The notes under the pieces were generated by a model. That model had not been told where the DNA came from. It saw nothing but the letters and a program-made list of their open reading frames with translations, and searched no databases. Position numbers and translations under genes: made by a program. DNA of 8,828 nt, taken from the NCBI GenBank assembly GCA_017559045.1, contig JAFYTB010000110.1, positions 1 to 8,828 of the forward strand. Direction: 5' to 3'. Origin of the DNA: Eggerthellaceae bacterium. GTDB lineage: Bacteria > Actinomycetota > Coriobacteriia > Coriobacteriales > Eggerthellaceae. This document shows, one piece after another, positions 1 through 6,299 of this stretch; position 1 is the stretch's first letter, and each line of letters begins with the position of its first letter.

Positions 1-2511
1 GACGAGCAGCAGGCTCTCTCTATGGCACGCCGCATTATTGATGCAGCCTCTGCTGGTGAGCCTGGTGAAGAGGTGGAATTCTCGCCTGCTCGCGTTTTGT
101 TCCAGGATTTCACTGGCGTGCCGGTGTTTGTCGACTTCGCAGTAATGCGCGAGGCCTGTGCTGCGCTTGGTGGAGATCCCAAGAAGATCAATCCGCAGGT
201 ACCTTGCGATCTTGTCATCGATCATTCGGTTATCGCAGATGAGGCGGGTTGCAAGGCTGCTATGCAGAAGAACATGCAGCTTGAGTACGAGCGCAATGCT
301 GAGCGCTATGAGTTTTTGAAGTGGGCTCAGGAGTCTTTCGAGAACGTTCGCATTGTTCCTCCTGGAATGGGCATTTGCCATCAGCTCAATATTGAGGAAT
401 TCGCTTCTGTTGTGTGCACGAATTCCGACTCCGAAGACGTAGTTGCCTATTTCGACACGCTTGTTGGTACTGATTCGCACACGCCGACTGCTAACGGCAT
501 TGGTGTTCTTGGCTGGGGTGTCGGCGGTATCGAGGCCGAGGCGGCCGCTTTGGGTCAGCCTATCACGACCCTTGTTCCTCGCGTTGTCGGCGTTAAGCTG
601 TCGGGTGGCCTGAATTCTGGCGTATCTGCCATGGATGTATCGCTTGCCTTTGCGAAGATGCTGAGAGCGCGCGGTGTTGTTGGTTGCTTCGTCGAGTGCT
701 TTGGCGAGGGCGTCTCCGCTTTGAGCGCTACTCAGCGTGCATGCATTTCGAATATGACCCCCGAATACGGTTGCACGTGCACTTTGTTCCCCGTTGATGA
801 GAAGACGATCGACTATCTGCGTATGACCGGTCGAACTGATGAGCAGCTGGAGCTTGTCGAAGCTTATGCCAAGGCTCAGGGATACTGGGGATGCGCGGAT
901 GCGGGACGTAAGTATTCCGAGATTCTTGAGCTTGATCTTTCGAGTGTTGAGCCTTCGCTGGCAGGACCTTCGCGTCCTCATGATCGTATCGTGCTTTCCG
1001 AGGCAGGCCAGCGTTTCCGCCAGATTTGCGAAGAACGCAGCCTTGATTTGACCGAGAATGTTGCCGTCGAGATTCTGGGCGAAAAGCATGAGATCACCCA
1101 TGGCGCGATTGCGATCGCTGCCGTGACGAGCTGTACAACGGCAACAGATCCGGCCATGATGCTTGCAACCGGACTTATGGCTCGCAATGCTGCTGAAAAG
1201 GGTCTGCTTCCGAAGCCCTGGGTTAAGACGATTCTTGCTCCGGGTAGCCGCGCAACGGAGCTGCTTCTGAAGAGGGCTGGCTTGCTTGATTCCCTCAATA
1301 AGCTGGGCTTTTACACTTGTGGTTTCGGTTGTATGAGCTGCATCGGAAACTCCGGCTCCATTAAGGATTCCCTCAAGCAGGTTGCCGACAAGATTGAGCT
1401 TGCAAGCGTGCTTTCGGGTAACAGAAACTTCGAGGGTCGAATTTCGCCTGATGTTTCGCAGAATTATCTGACGGCACCGTCGAACGTCATTGCGTATGCC
1501 ATCGCGGGAACGATGGATATTGATATGGCGAATGATGCTCTGGGCTACGATGCCGAGGGTGAGCCCGTTTACTATCGTGACATCGTGCCTTCGGCAGAAG
1601 AGCTTGCTGACTTGGTGTCTCGTTACGTGACGGCTGACCTCTATGAGGAGGGAACCTGCGGCATGTATGAGGGCGATGAGACCTGGCAGGCATTGGCGGC
1701 GCAGGGCAGCGACACGTTCCAATGGAACGAGCAGTCCACGTACGTGCGTCGTCCCCCGTATTTCGATGGCATGGGTATCGAGGCGGTAGACCCCGAGCCT
1801 GTGAGCGATGCGCGCGTCATCGGATGCTTCGGCGACTTCATCACCACAGATCACATTTCTCCTGCTGGTTCGATCGCCAAGGACTCGCCCGCGGCAAAGT
1901 ATTTGGAGGCATGTGGTGTTGCTCAGGCGGATTTCAACACGTATGGAAGCCGTCGCGGTAACCATGAAGTTATGATGCGCGGAACCTTCGCGAACGTGAA
2001 GCTGACCAATCTTCTTGCCCAGGGGCGCAAGGGCGGTTGGACGTACGACTTTGAGAACGAGGAATTGACCAGCATCTATGACGCATCGGTTGCGTATGCA
2101 AACGCGGATGCGCCTCTGGTGGTTCTTGCTGGCAAGATGTACGGAAGCGGATCTTCTCGCGACTGGGCTGCTAAGGGTCCGATGCTGTTGGGTGTTCGTG
2201 CGGTGATTGCAGAGAGCTTTGAGCGTATCCATCGCTCCAACCTTATCGGCATGGGTATTCTTCCGCTTCAGTTCGAAGAAGGCGAAAGCAGGGAGTCGCT
2301 TGGTCTGACCGGCGAGGAAGTCATCTCCATCGAGCCGATCGACTTCTCTCAGGGACTTCCGAATCCTGCCGTGGTTGGAGTGCGTGCGCGTAAGGCCGAC
2401 GGCGAAGAGATCGACTTCAAGGCAGTTGTTCGAATCGACACGCCTACCGAGGGTCGCTACTATGCCAACGGTGGCATCCTGCAGTTCGTGTTGCGAGAGC
2501 TTTCTGCATAA
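1..2511 (+). CDS. acnA: Aconitate hydratase (AcnA/IRP-type aconitase), 5'-truncated by window edge
   Basis: Interconverts citrate and isocitrate through cis-aconitate in the cytoplasmic TCA cycle, using a [4Fe-4S] cluster. The frame is open from base 1, and the first in-frame ATG (22) is already inside the domain: residues just after it (FSPARVLFQDFTGVPVFVDF) match an internal segment of AcnA-type proteins, so about 50-60 N-terminal residues are missing. Numbering from that ATG, the substrate-site DSHTPTANG lies at about 151-159, the cluster cysteines at 371 (TSCTTATDP), 437 and 440 (CMSCIGNSG), NRNFEGR at 467-473, and the swivel-domain serine motif GSGSSRDWAAKGP near 710. The 836 visible residues agree with a full length near 890. 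The usual SCTN after the first cysteine reads SCTT here. The gene ends with TAA at 2509-2511 and may be monocistronic. Family assignment is very secure; acnA versus a plain acn label is less so. Confidence 0.96.
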   Translation, partial: DEQQALSMARRIIDAASAGEPGEEVEFSPARVLFQDFTGVPVFVDFAVMREACAALGGDPKKINPQVPCDLVIDHSVIADEAGCKAAMQKNMQLEYERNAERYEFLKWAQESFENVRIVPPGMGICHQLNIEEFASVVCTNSDSEDVVAYFDTLVGTDSHTPTANGIGVLGWGVGGIEAEAAALGQPITTLVPRVVGVKLSGGLNSGVSAMDVSLAFAKMLRARGVVGCFVECFGEGVSALSATQRACISNMTPEYGCTCTLFPVDEKTIDYLRMTGRTDEQLELVEAYAKAQGYWGCADAGRKYSEILELDLSSVEPSLAGPSRPHDRIVLSEAGQRFRQICEERSLDLTENVAVEILGEKHEITHGAIAIAAVTSCTTATDPAMMLATGLMARNAAEKGLLPKPWVKTILAPGSRATELLLKRAGLLDSLNKLGFYTCGFGCMSCIGNSGSIKDSLKQVADKIELASVLSGNRNFEGRISPDVSQNYLTAPSNVIAYAIAGTMDIDMANDALGYDAEGEPVYYRDIVPSAEELADLVSRYVTADLYEEGTCGMYEGDETWQALAAQGSDTFQWNEQSTYVRRPPYFDGMGIEAVDPEPVSDARVIGCFGDFITTDHISPAGSIAKDSPAAKYLEACGVAQADFNTYGSRRGNHEVMMRGTFANVKLTNLLAQGRKGGWTYDFENEELTSIYDASVAYANADAPLVVLAGKMYGSGSSRDWAAKGPMLLGVRAVIAESFERIHRSNLIGMGILPLQFEEGESRESLGLTGEEVISIEPIDFSQGLPNPAVVGVRARKADGEEIDFKAVVRIDTPTEGRYYANGGILQFVLRELSA

Positions 2512-2605
2512 GTCAGGGAGGCGGCATCCGGAACGGATGGTGCTGGGGTGCATGACGTGACGCTTAAAGCAGGAGCGCGGTGAAGTGAACCGTCTGTGCA
2601 TCTTG

Positions 2606-2611
2606 TATAAT
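2606..2611 (+). promoter_or_regulatory. Possible -10 element upstream of the 677-aa protein gene
   Basis: A perfect TATAAT lies 119 bases before the GTG start of the next gene. No convincing -35 is found at 16-18 bp spacing (the best is GTGAAC at 2585-2590 with 15 bp), and the preceding TG is one base too close for a standard extended -10. It is the best promoter candidate in the 2512-2729 gap. If real, the transcript would pass through the hairpin at 2651-2675 before the gene. Confidence 0.35.
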
Positions 2612-2624
2612 GGCTGATGAAGCT

Positions 2625-2641
2625 AACAATTGACGATTGTT
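2625..2641. repeat. Short inverted repeat between the candidate promoter and the hairpin
   Basis: AACAAT (2625-2630) and ATTGTT (2636-2641) are perfect inverted copies around a 5-base centre, TGACG. The 17-base symmetric site lies 14 bases after the candidate -10, where a repressor could act or a small RNA hairpin could form. Only the symmetry is seen; the function is inferred. Confidence 0.35.
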
Positions 2642-2650
2642 TGATAGTGA

Positions 2651-2684
2651 GCCCGACCTCGTAAAGGGGTCGGGCGTCTTACTA
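2651..2684 (+). terminator. GC-rich hairpin, possible acn terminator or attenuator
   Basis: GCCCGACC (2651-2658) pairs perfectly with GGTCGGGC (2668-2675) around a 9-base loop. The following GTCTTACTAT is only weakly T-rich. It is either the distal terminator of the aconitase transcript (about 140 bases after the stop) or a leader hairpin of the next gene, whose GTG lies 54 bases beyond the stem. The stem is clear; the termination role is uncertain. Confidence 0.5.
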
Positions 2685-2729
2685 TAAAATGAGCATCAAA
2701 CATGGTTTACCTACGGAAAAGAGGAAAAC

Positions 2730-4763
2730 GTGAAGCAAACTTCTGGAATTGATGCCCTGCTTGAAGCGCTGAAGCAGTCGGGCGTCAACACGGGCGATCT
2801 CGGTGGCCAGAGCGCTTCTGCCGGCTCCGCGTCCGATGCTGGCGCTGGCGGCGGCTCTCCGTTTGGCGGCGGCACTAACGGTTCCCCCTTTGGTGGCGGC
2901 TCGCCCTTTGGCGGTGGCACTAACGGTTCCCCCTTCGGCGGCGGCTCGCCGTTTGGCGGCGGTCAGGGCGCTGGCGGTAACGGTGGAAACGTAATGCCTG
3001 AAATCGACCTCTCCTTCATGGACAGGTTCAATGACTTCAGCAAGAAGGCGCTCTTCCTGCTGGCCATCGTGGTTGTCCTTGCTCTTGGTGTTGCATATTG
3101 GTGGTTCCATCCGCCTATCAACATCCATAGCGTCGACACCTGGACGTTCATTGCCGTTGTCATTCTTCTGCCGCTGTTCATTGTCTTCCTTTGGAAGTCT
3201 CGCGGTTATGAGAAGGGCGACGAGCGCACGGCTCCCAAGCCGGGCAAGGCAAAGGCATTCAAGTTCCTCGCATGCATTCCGGTGGCAATTGTTGCGGTTG
3301 GTGTGGTTGGCGCAGTGCTTTCTCTGCCCATCGTTCCCGGCAATGCGGCTAAGTATTCGAGCGTCCTCGTGACGGATACGCTTGAGTTCGCTGAGGATAT
3401 TCAGGAGGTTAACTACTCCGAGATTCCCGTCATCGATCGCGATATCGCCATCCTTTACGGCAACCGTGAGATGGGCGCTATTCCCGAGTACGTTAGCCAG
3501 TTTGTCATCTCTAACATGTATAGCCAGATTAACTACCAGGGCAACCCGGTGCGTGTGAGCCCGCTTGGCTATGCAGACCTTATCAAGTGGTTCACCAATC
3601 GCGAGGGCGGCATCCCCGCGTACTCCCTGGTCAATATGACCACCCAGGATGCTGAGATCGTTCGTCTGGGCGATTCTCCCATCTATTACTCTCAGTCGGA
3701 GCCTCTGTTCCGCAATATTGATCGTCACGTTCAGCTGAATTACCCGTTCTATATGTTCGACTCCTTCTCCTTCGAGATCGACGAGAATGGTCATCCGTGG
3801 TGGATCTGCCCTGTTCAGACCCGTACCATCGGCCTGTTCGGCGGCACCACTATTAGCCGCGTGGTTCTCTGCGATGCGACGACGGGCGAGTGCCAGGACC
3901 TTGCTGTTGAGGATTGCCCGCAGTGGGTTGACGGCGTTTATCCGGCTGACCTGCTCATCGCTCAGTACAACTGGTATGGTCGCTACAACAACGGTTGGCT
4001 GAACTCCTTCCTTGGCCAGGAGAACGTTATGCAGACGACTCCGGGTACCGACGGCCTTCTGGGTTACAACTACATCGCCAAGGACGACGATGTGTGGGTC
4101 TACTCTGGCGTTACCTCCGCAACTGCTGACGAGTCCATCATCGGCATCGTGCTGGTGAACCAGCGCACGCAGGAATCTCACTTCTACAGCGTGCCTGGCG
4201 CAACCGAGGCATCTGCAATGGCGTCTGCTGAGGGTCAGGTTCAGGACTTGGGCTATCGAGCAACCTTCCCCCTGCTTATTAACGTCAATGGTCAGCCCAC
4301 GTACTTCATGGCCCTCAAGGACGGTTCGGGCGTTGCGAAGCAGTTCGCTATGATCGACATTCAGCGTTATCAGAATGTTGCAACGGGCGCAACGGTTGCT
4401 CAGTGCCAGAAGAGCTACGAGTCGCTGCTCGCTATCAACGGCGTTGTGTCCTCTGGAGTGGGCGAGGATGATATGGTCGAACTGACTGGTGTCATTCGCT
4501 CGATGGCGCAGGCGGTAATCGATGGTGATTCGCACTTCTATGTGACGATCGAGGATGCCCCGGGTATTTATGACTTTGCATTGCCCGGCCTGCTCGAGAT
4601 CGTCGGCTATCGCGTGGGCGACACCATCACCTTCACCTTCTTTGATGGCGAGACGACGAATCTTGCGTACGCCATCCAGAGCGACCTGCCGCTTGATCCG
4701 GTGTTCTCGATGGAGATCGTCGACGACGCTGAGGCCGATTCCGAGGAAGAGGCTGCGGCGTAG
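2730..4763 (+). CDS. Conserved membrane protein of unknown function with SPFGGG-repeat N-terminal tail
   Basis: A 677-aa protein with no function I can assign. The GTG start at 2730 is preceded by GAGG at 2721-2724 (5-base gap). The nearby ATG at 2702 is out of frame. In order: residues 1-30 may form a short amphipathic helix; 31-90 are Gly/Ser-rich with SPFGGG repeats at 43-78; hydrophobic segments, probably membrane-spanning, lie near 106-126, 138-155 and 178-200; a large soluble region occupies about 205-570; a small beta-rich domain near 580-650 looks OB-fold-like; the tail is acidic (DAEADSEEEAAA). The soluble region carries family-like blocks such as PVIDRDIA, NPVRVSPLGYADLIKW, DDDVWVYSGVTS and TYFMALKDG. 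From memory these resemble a conserved family of uncharacterised proteins in Firmicutes and Coriobacteria, sometimes mislabelled as Tat-signal proteins; there is no twin-arginine motif here. The gene contains no TTA, CTA or TCA codons, which leaves the antisense frame open throughout. It is flanked by terminators and probably transcribed alone. Confidence 0.9.
   Translation: MKQTSGIDALLEALKQSGVNTGDLGGQSASAGSASDAGAGGGSPFGGGTNGSPFGGGSPFGGGTNGSPFGGGSPFGGGQGAGGNGGNVMPEIDLSFMDRFNDFSKKALFLLAIVVVLALGVAYWWFHPPINIHSVDTWTFIAVVILLPLFIVFLWKSRGYEKGDERTAPKPGKAKAFKFLACIPVAIVAVGVVGAVLSLPIVPGNAAKYSSVLVTDTLEFAEDIQEVNYSEIPVIDRDIAILYGNREMGAIPEYVSQFVISNMYSQINYQGNPVRVSPLGYADLIKWFTNREGGIPAYSLVNMTTQDAEIVRLGDSPIYYSQSEPLFRNIDRHVQLNYPFYMFDSFSFEIDENGHPWWICPVQTRTIGLFGGTTISRVVLCDATTGECQDLAVEDCPQWVDGVYPADLLIAQYNWYGRYNNGWLNSFLGQENVMQTTPGTDGLLGYNYIAKDDDVWVYSGVTSATADESIIGIVLVNQRTQESHFYSVPGATEASAMASAEGQVQDLGYRATFPLLINVNGQPTYFMALKDGSGVAKQFAMIDIQRYQNVATGATVAQCQKSYESLLAINGVVSSGVGEDDMVELTGVIRSMAQAVIDGDSHFYVTIEDAPGIYDFALPGLLEIVGYRVGDTITFTFFDGETTNLAYAIQSDLPLDPVFSMEIVDDAEADSEEEAAA
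2856..2963 (+). repeat. In-frame 45-bp tandem repeat encoding SPFGGGTNGSPFGGG
   Basis: Two 45-bp units (2856-2900 and 2901-2945) each encode SPFGGGTNGSPFGGG. A partial third unit (2946-2963) encodes SPFGGG. The units differ mainly at third codon positions (for example TTTGGTGGC against TTCGGCGGC), so the array is not a very recent duplication. It lies in the tail before the first membrane segment, where a flexible low-complexity linker is expected. Confidence 0.9.
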
Positions 4764-4869
4764 CGTAGGCGGATCCGCGGAGCGCGGCATAGCGTAGGCG
4801 GATTCGCAAAACGCAGTGTGACGCTAGCGGATTTGATTAAGGCTGCAGCGTAGCGTCGCCATGTGATTT
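4751..4869 (+). repeat. Degenerate ~30-bp tandem repeat spanning a stop codon
   Basis: TAGCGTAGGCGGATCCGC (4761-4778) recurs 29 bases later as TAGCGTAGGCGGATTCGC (4790-4807), with one mismatch. A weaker copy, GCTAGCGGATTTG, follows near 4823-4835. GGCTGCGGCGTAGCGT (4751-4766) recurs with one mismatch at 4841-4856, about three periods later. The first unit includes the TAG stop of the 677-aa gene, so the array begins in coding sequence and runs 3' of it. No gene is seen here. Confidence 0.7.
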
Positions 4870-4873
4870 GTGC

Positions 4874-4910
4874 AGAAGGAGTGATCATCCCTGATCACTC
4901 CTTCTTTTTT
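4874..4910 (+). terminator. Strong rho-independent terminator
   Basis: A perfect 14-bp stem, AGAAGGAGTGATCA (4874-4887) against TGATCACTCCTTCT (4892-4905), with a 4-base loop, is followed by a run of T to 4910. It ends the transcript of the 677-aa protein gene about 110 bases after its stop and insulates the rplJ promoter just downstream. Confidence 0.95.
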
Positions 4911-4922
4911 GAAATTAGTATA

Positions 4923-4950
4923 TTGACGAAAGTTCTCAATTCGCTAATAT
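4923..4950 (+). promoter_or_regulatory. Promoter of the rplJ-rplL operon
   Basis: TTGACG (4923-4928) is a near-consensus -35 and TAATAT (4945-4950) a good -10, with 16 bp between them; AATATA at 17 bp is an alternative register. The site lies between the preceding terminator and the L10 leader, so transcription would begin near 4956-4960. Its strength fits a ribosomal protein operon. Confidence 0.75.
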
Positions 4951-4956
4951 ATAAGG

Positions 4957-5127
4957 GCTGTGTTTTTACACGGCAACTTAACGGAATAGTTCCGCTGCTT
5001 AAGACAGCAGGTACCCGCAAGGGTTTAATCACGAAAGTGGCCCGCCGAGGTGGTCGTAATCATCGAAGCTTATCGACCCCTGCCGTCTTGAGATTGCAGG
5101 GGTCGTTCCTTTTTCTCAGGCTTCGAT
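4957..5127 (+). ncRNA. Ribosomal protein L10 leader (autoregulatory cis-RNA)
   Basis: A cis-acting leader that binds the L10-(L12)n complex and represses its own operon. After a 5' hairpin (GCTGTGT 4957-4963 with ACACGGC 4968-4974) comes the signature region AAGACAGCAGG (5001-5011), then ACCC-GCAA-GGGT (5013-5024, a GNRA tetraloop), CAC-GAAA-GTG (5030-5039) and CCGCCGAGGT (5042-5051). AGACAGCAGGT, TTTAAT and CCGAGGT are the blocks I associate with the Rfam L10_leader family. The location directly before rplJ supports the call. The segment 4998-5011 can pair at 13 of 14 positions with 5079-5092, which includes most of the 5' arm of the downstream terminator. This gives a mutually exclusive antiterminator. 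Confidence 0.88.
5074..5114 (+). terminator. Attenuator terminator of the L10 leader
   Basis: CGACCCCTGC (5074-5083) pairs perfectly with GCAGGGGTCG (5096-5105), followed by TTCCTTTTT. Lying between the L10-binding element and rplJ, it should act as a conditional terminator. An outer inverted repeat, ATCGAAGC (5062-5069) with GCTTCGAT (5120-5127), encloses it and could stabilise the terminator conformation. Confidence 0.85.
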
Positions 5128-5181
5128 CCCACCCGTAAAGGGCGGAACCCGAGTTTGGGAAAAAGGAGGTGTACATACCAT

Positions 5182-5703
5182 ATGCCGAATGCTCAGAACA
5201 CTGAGATGCTCACTAAGGTCAAGGCTGACCTTGAGGGCGTAACTGCAGTTTACGTGGTTGACTACCGTGGTCTTACCGTGAAGGAGATGGAGGCTTTCCG
5301 TCGCGAGATGCGCGAGAGCGGTGCTTCCGTCAAGGTCTACAAGAACACGCTGGTTCGCCTGGCACTGCAGGAGGCCGAGCTGCCCACGCTGGATGATATC
5401 CTGCAGGGCCCGAGCGCATTTGTGTTCCCCGGTGAGGACGTAGCTGCTGCTGCTAAGGCTGTCAAGGCTTTCGCTAAGGCCAATAAGAAGCTCGAGATCA
5501 AGGGCGGTCTTATGGAGGGTCAGGCAATCGACGCTGCTGGTGTCGAGGCCATCGCTGCTCTGCCTTCTCGCGAGGAGCTCATCGCAATGGTTGCTGGCGC
5601 TATCTCTGGTGTGGCTCGTGGCCTCGCCGTTTGCGTCGACGCAATCCCCGCTGGCATGGCTCGTGCCATCAAGGCCGTCGCCGACCAGAAGGACGCTGCT
5701 TAA
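5182..5703 (+). CDS. rplJ: 50S ribosomal protein L10
   Basis: A 173-aa base of the ribosomal stalk. It binds 23S rRNA through its N-terminal domain and carries L7/L12 dimers on its C-terminal helix; it also represses its own operon through the leader. Family features are YVVDYRGLTVKEMEAFRREM near residues 23-42, KVYKNTLVRLAL (50-61), GPSAFVF (75-81), a lysine-containing strand, LEIKGG (103-108), and PSREELIAMVAGA followed by an Ala-rich C-terminal helix. I chose the ATG at 5182 because the full AAAGGAGGTG site (5162-5171) lies before it. An in-frame TTG at 5155 lies upstream of this site and would add nine unrelated residues. The Shine-Dalgarno gap is somewhat long (10-12 bases). It is co-transcribed with rplL, 91 bases on. 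Confidence 0.97.
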   Translation: MPNAQNTEMLTKVKADLEGVTAVYVVDYRGLTVKEMEAFRREMRESGASVKVYKNTLVRLALQEAELPTLDDILQGPSAFVFPGEDVAAAAKAVKAFAKANKKLEIKGGLMEGQAIDAAGVEAIAALPSREELIAMVAGAISGVARGLAVCVDAIPAGMARAIKAVADQKDAA

Positions 5704-5714
5704 TTGCAGTACTC

Positions 5715-5733
5715 GCGGCGTAAGATGCGCCGC
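5715..5733 (+). other. Intercistronic hairpin 1, rplJ-rplL
   Basis: GCGGCG (5715-5720) pairs with CGCCGC (5728-5733) around a 7-base loop. There is no T-run, so it is unlikely to be a terminator. It begins 11 bases after the rplJ stop and could stabilise the upstream message or mark a processing site. Confidence 0.6.
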
Positions 5734-5755
5734 ATAACTTAGAAACTAAACACTT

Positions 5756-5775
5756 GACCAGAAAAGATTCTGGTC
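5756..5775 (+). other. Intercistronic hairpin 2 just before the rplL ribosome binding site
   Basis: GACCAGAA (5756-5763) pairs with TTCTGGTC (5768-5775) around a 4-base loop. The stem ends 6 bases before AAAGGA (5782-5787), the rplL Shine-Dalgarno. Its position suggests a role in rplL translation or mRNA processing, since L7/L12 is needed in several copies per L10. Confidence 0.65.
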
Positions 5776-5794
5776 CCTTTGAAAGGAAACTAAC

Positions 5795-6169
5795 ATGGCT
5801 GTTACTCGTGAGGAGATCATTGAGGCTCTGAAGGAGATGACCCTGCTTGAGGCATCTCAGCTCGTTAAGGACATCGAGGAGACCTTCGGCGTTTCCGCTG
5901 CTGCTCCGGTTGCTGTTGCTGCTGCTGCTCCGGCTGAGGCTGCTGCTGAGGAGGAGAAGACCGAGTTCGACGTTATCCTCGAGGGCTTCGGCGATCAGAA
6001 GATCGGCGTCATCAAGGTTGTCCGCGAGATCACCGGTCTTGGCCTGAAGGAGGCTAAGGCTCTCGTCGAGGAGGCTCCGAAGCCGGTTGTTGAGGCTGTC
6101 AACAAGGAGAAGGCTGAGGAGATCAAGGCTAAGCTCGAGGAAGCTGGTGCTGCTATCTCCATCAAGTAA
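5795..6169 (+). CDS. rplL: 50S ribosomal protein L7/L12
   Basis: A 124-aa acidic stalk protein that recruits the translation GTPases to the ribosome, present as dimers on L10. The N-terminal dimerisation domain (1-35, including EALKEMTLLEASQLVKDIEE) is followed by an Ala-rich hinge (about 36-54). The C-terminal domain (about 55-124) has the conserved FDVIL, KIGVIKVVREITGLGLKEAK and LVEEAPK blocks used for factor contact. Length matches the family. The start is set by AAAGGA at 5782-5787, 7 bases before the ATG. Codon use is extremely biased (GCT, GAG, AAG, ATC), as expected for a highly expressed gene. A terminator follows within 25 bases, so no rpoB follows in this operon. Confidence 0.98.
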   Translation: MAVTREEIIEALKEMTLLEASQLVKDIEETFGVSAAAPVAVAAAAPAEAAAEEEKTEFDVILEGFGDQKIGVIKVVREITGLGLKEAKALVEEAPKPVVEAVNKEKAEEIKAKLEEAGAAISIK

Positions 6170-6192
6170 CTTTAGTTACTAGATGACTTTTC

Positions 6193-6227
6193 GAGGCGCG
6201 TGCCATTTGGTACGCGCCTCTTGCTAT
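6193..6227 (+). terminator. Terminator after rplL
   Basis: GAGGCGCGTGCC (6193-6204) pairs with GGTACGCGCCTC (6209-6220), a 12-bp stem with one G-T pair and a 4-base loop, followed by the T-rich TTGCTATTCTAT. It lies 23 bases after the rplL stop and ends the rplJL operon. Confidence 0.88.
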
Positions 6228-6299
6228 TCTATGGGGGTTAATCTGTTCTGCCGCCATGGCGATGTCGGGCTCAGTGTGTTGTGTCCGAGGAGGTATCTT

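Noticed and set aside
2525..2539. CATCCG-GAA-CGGATG hairpin just after acn as its terminator
   Set aside because: The stem is only 6 bp with a 3-base loop and no T-run follows; the hairpin at 2651-2675 is the better candidate.
2682..4790. A 702-codon open frame on the minus strand across the whole membrane protein gene
   Set aside because: Its codons sit in the same register as the sense codons, so it stays open simply because the sense gene uses no TTA, CTA or TCA. Its product shows no domain-like pattern, while the sense protein has membrane segments, a Shine-Dalgarno and family-like blocks.
4863..5138. A 91-codon plus-strand frame before rplJ
   Set aside because: It covers the terminator 4874-4910, the rplJ promoter and the L10 leader, all of which explain the sequence better, and its product is featureless.
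5155..5181. TTG start for L10 nine codons before the chosen ATG
   Set aside because: It lies upstream of the strong AAAGGAGGTG site, which would then be inside the gene, and the added residues do not belong to L10.
6183..6299. N-terminal extension of TcdA from the upstream ATG at 6183
   Set aside because: The extension would be translated through the rplL terminator hairpin and has no family similarity. GTG 6300 has an ideal GAGGAGG site 6 bases upstream.
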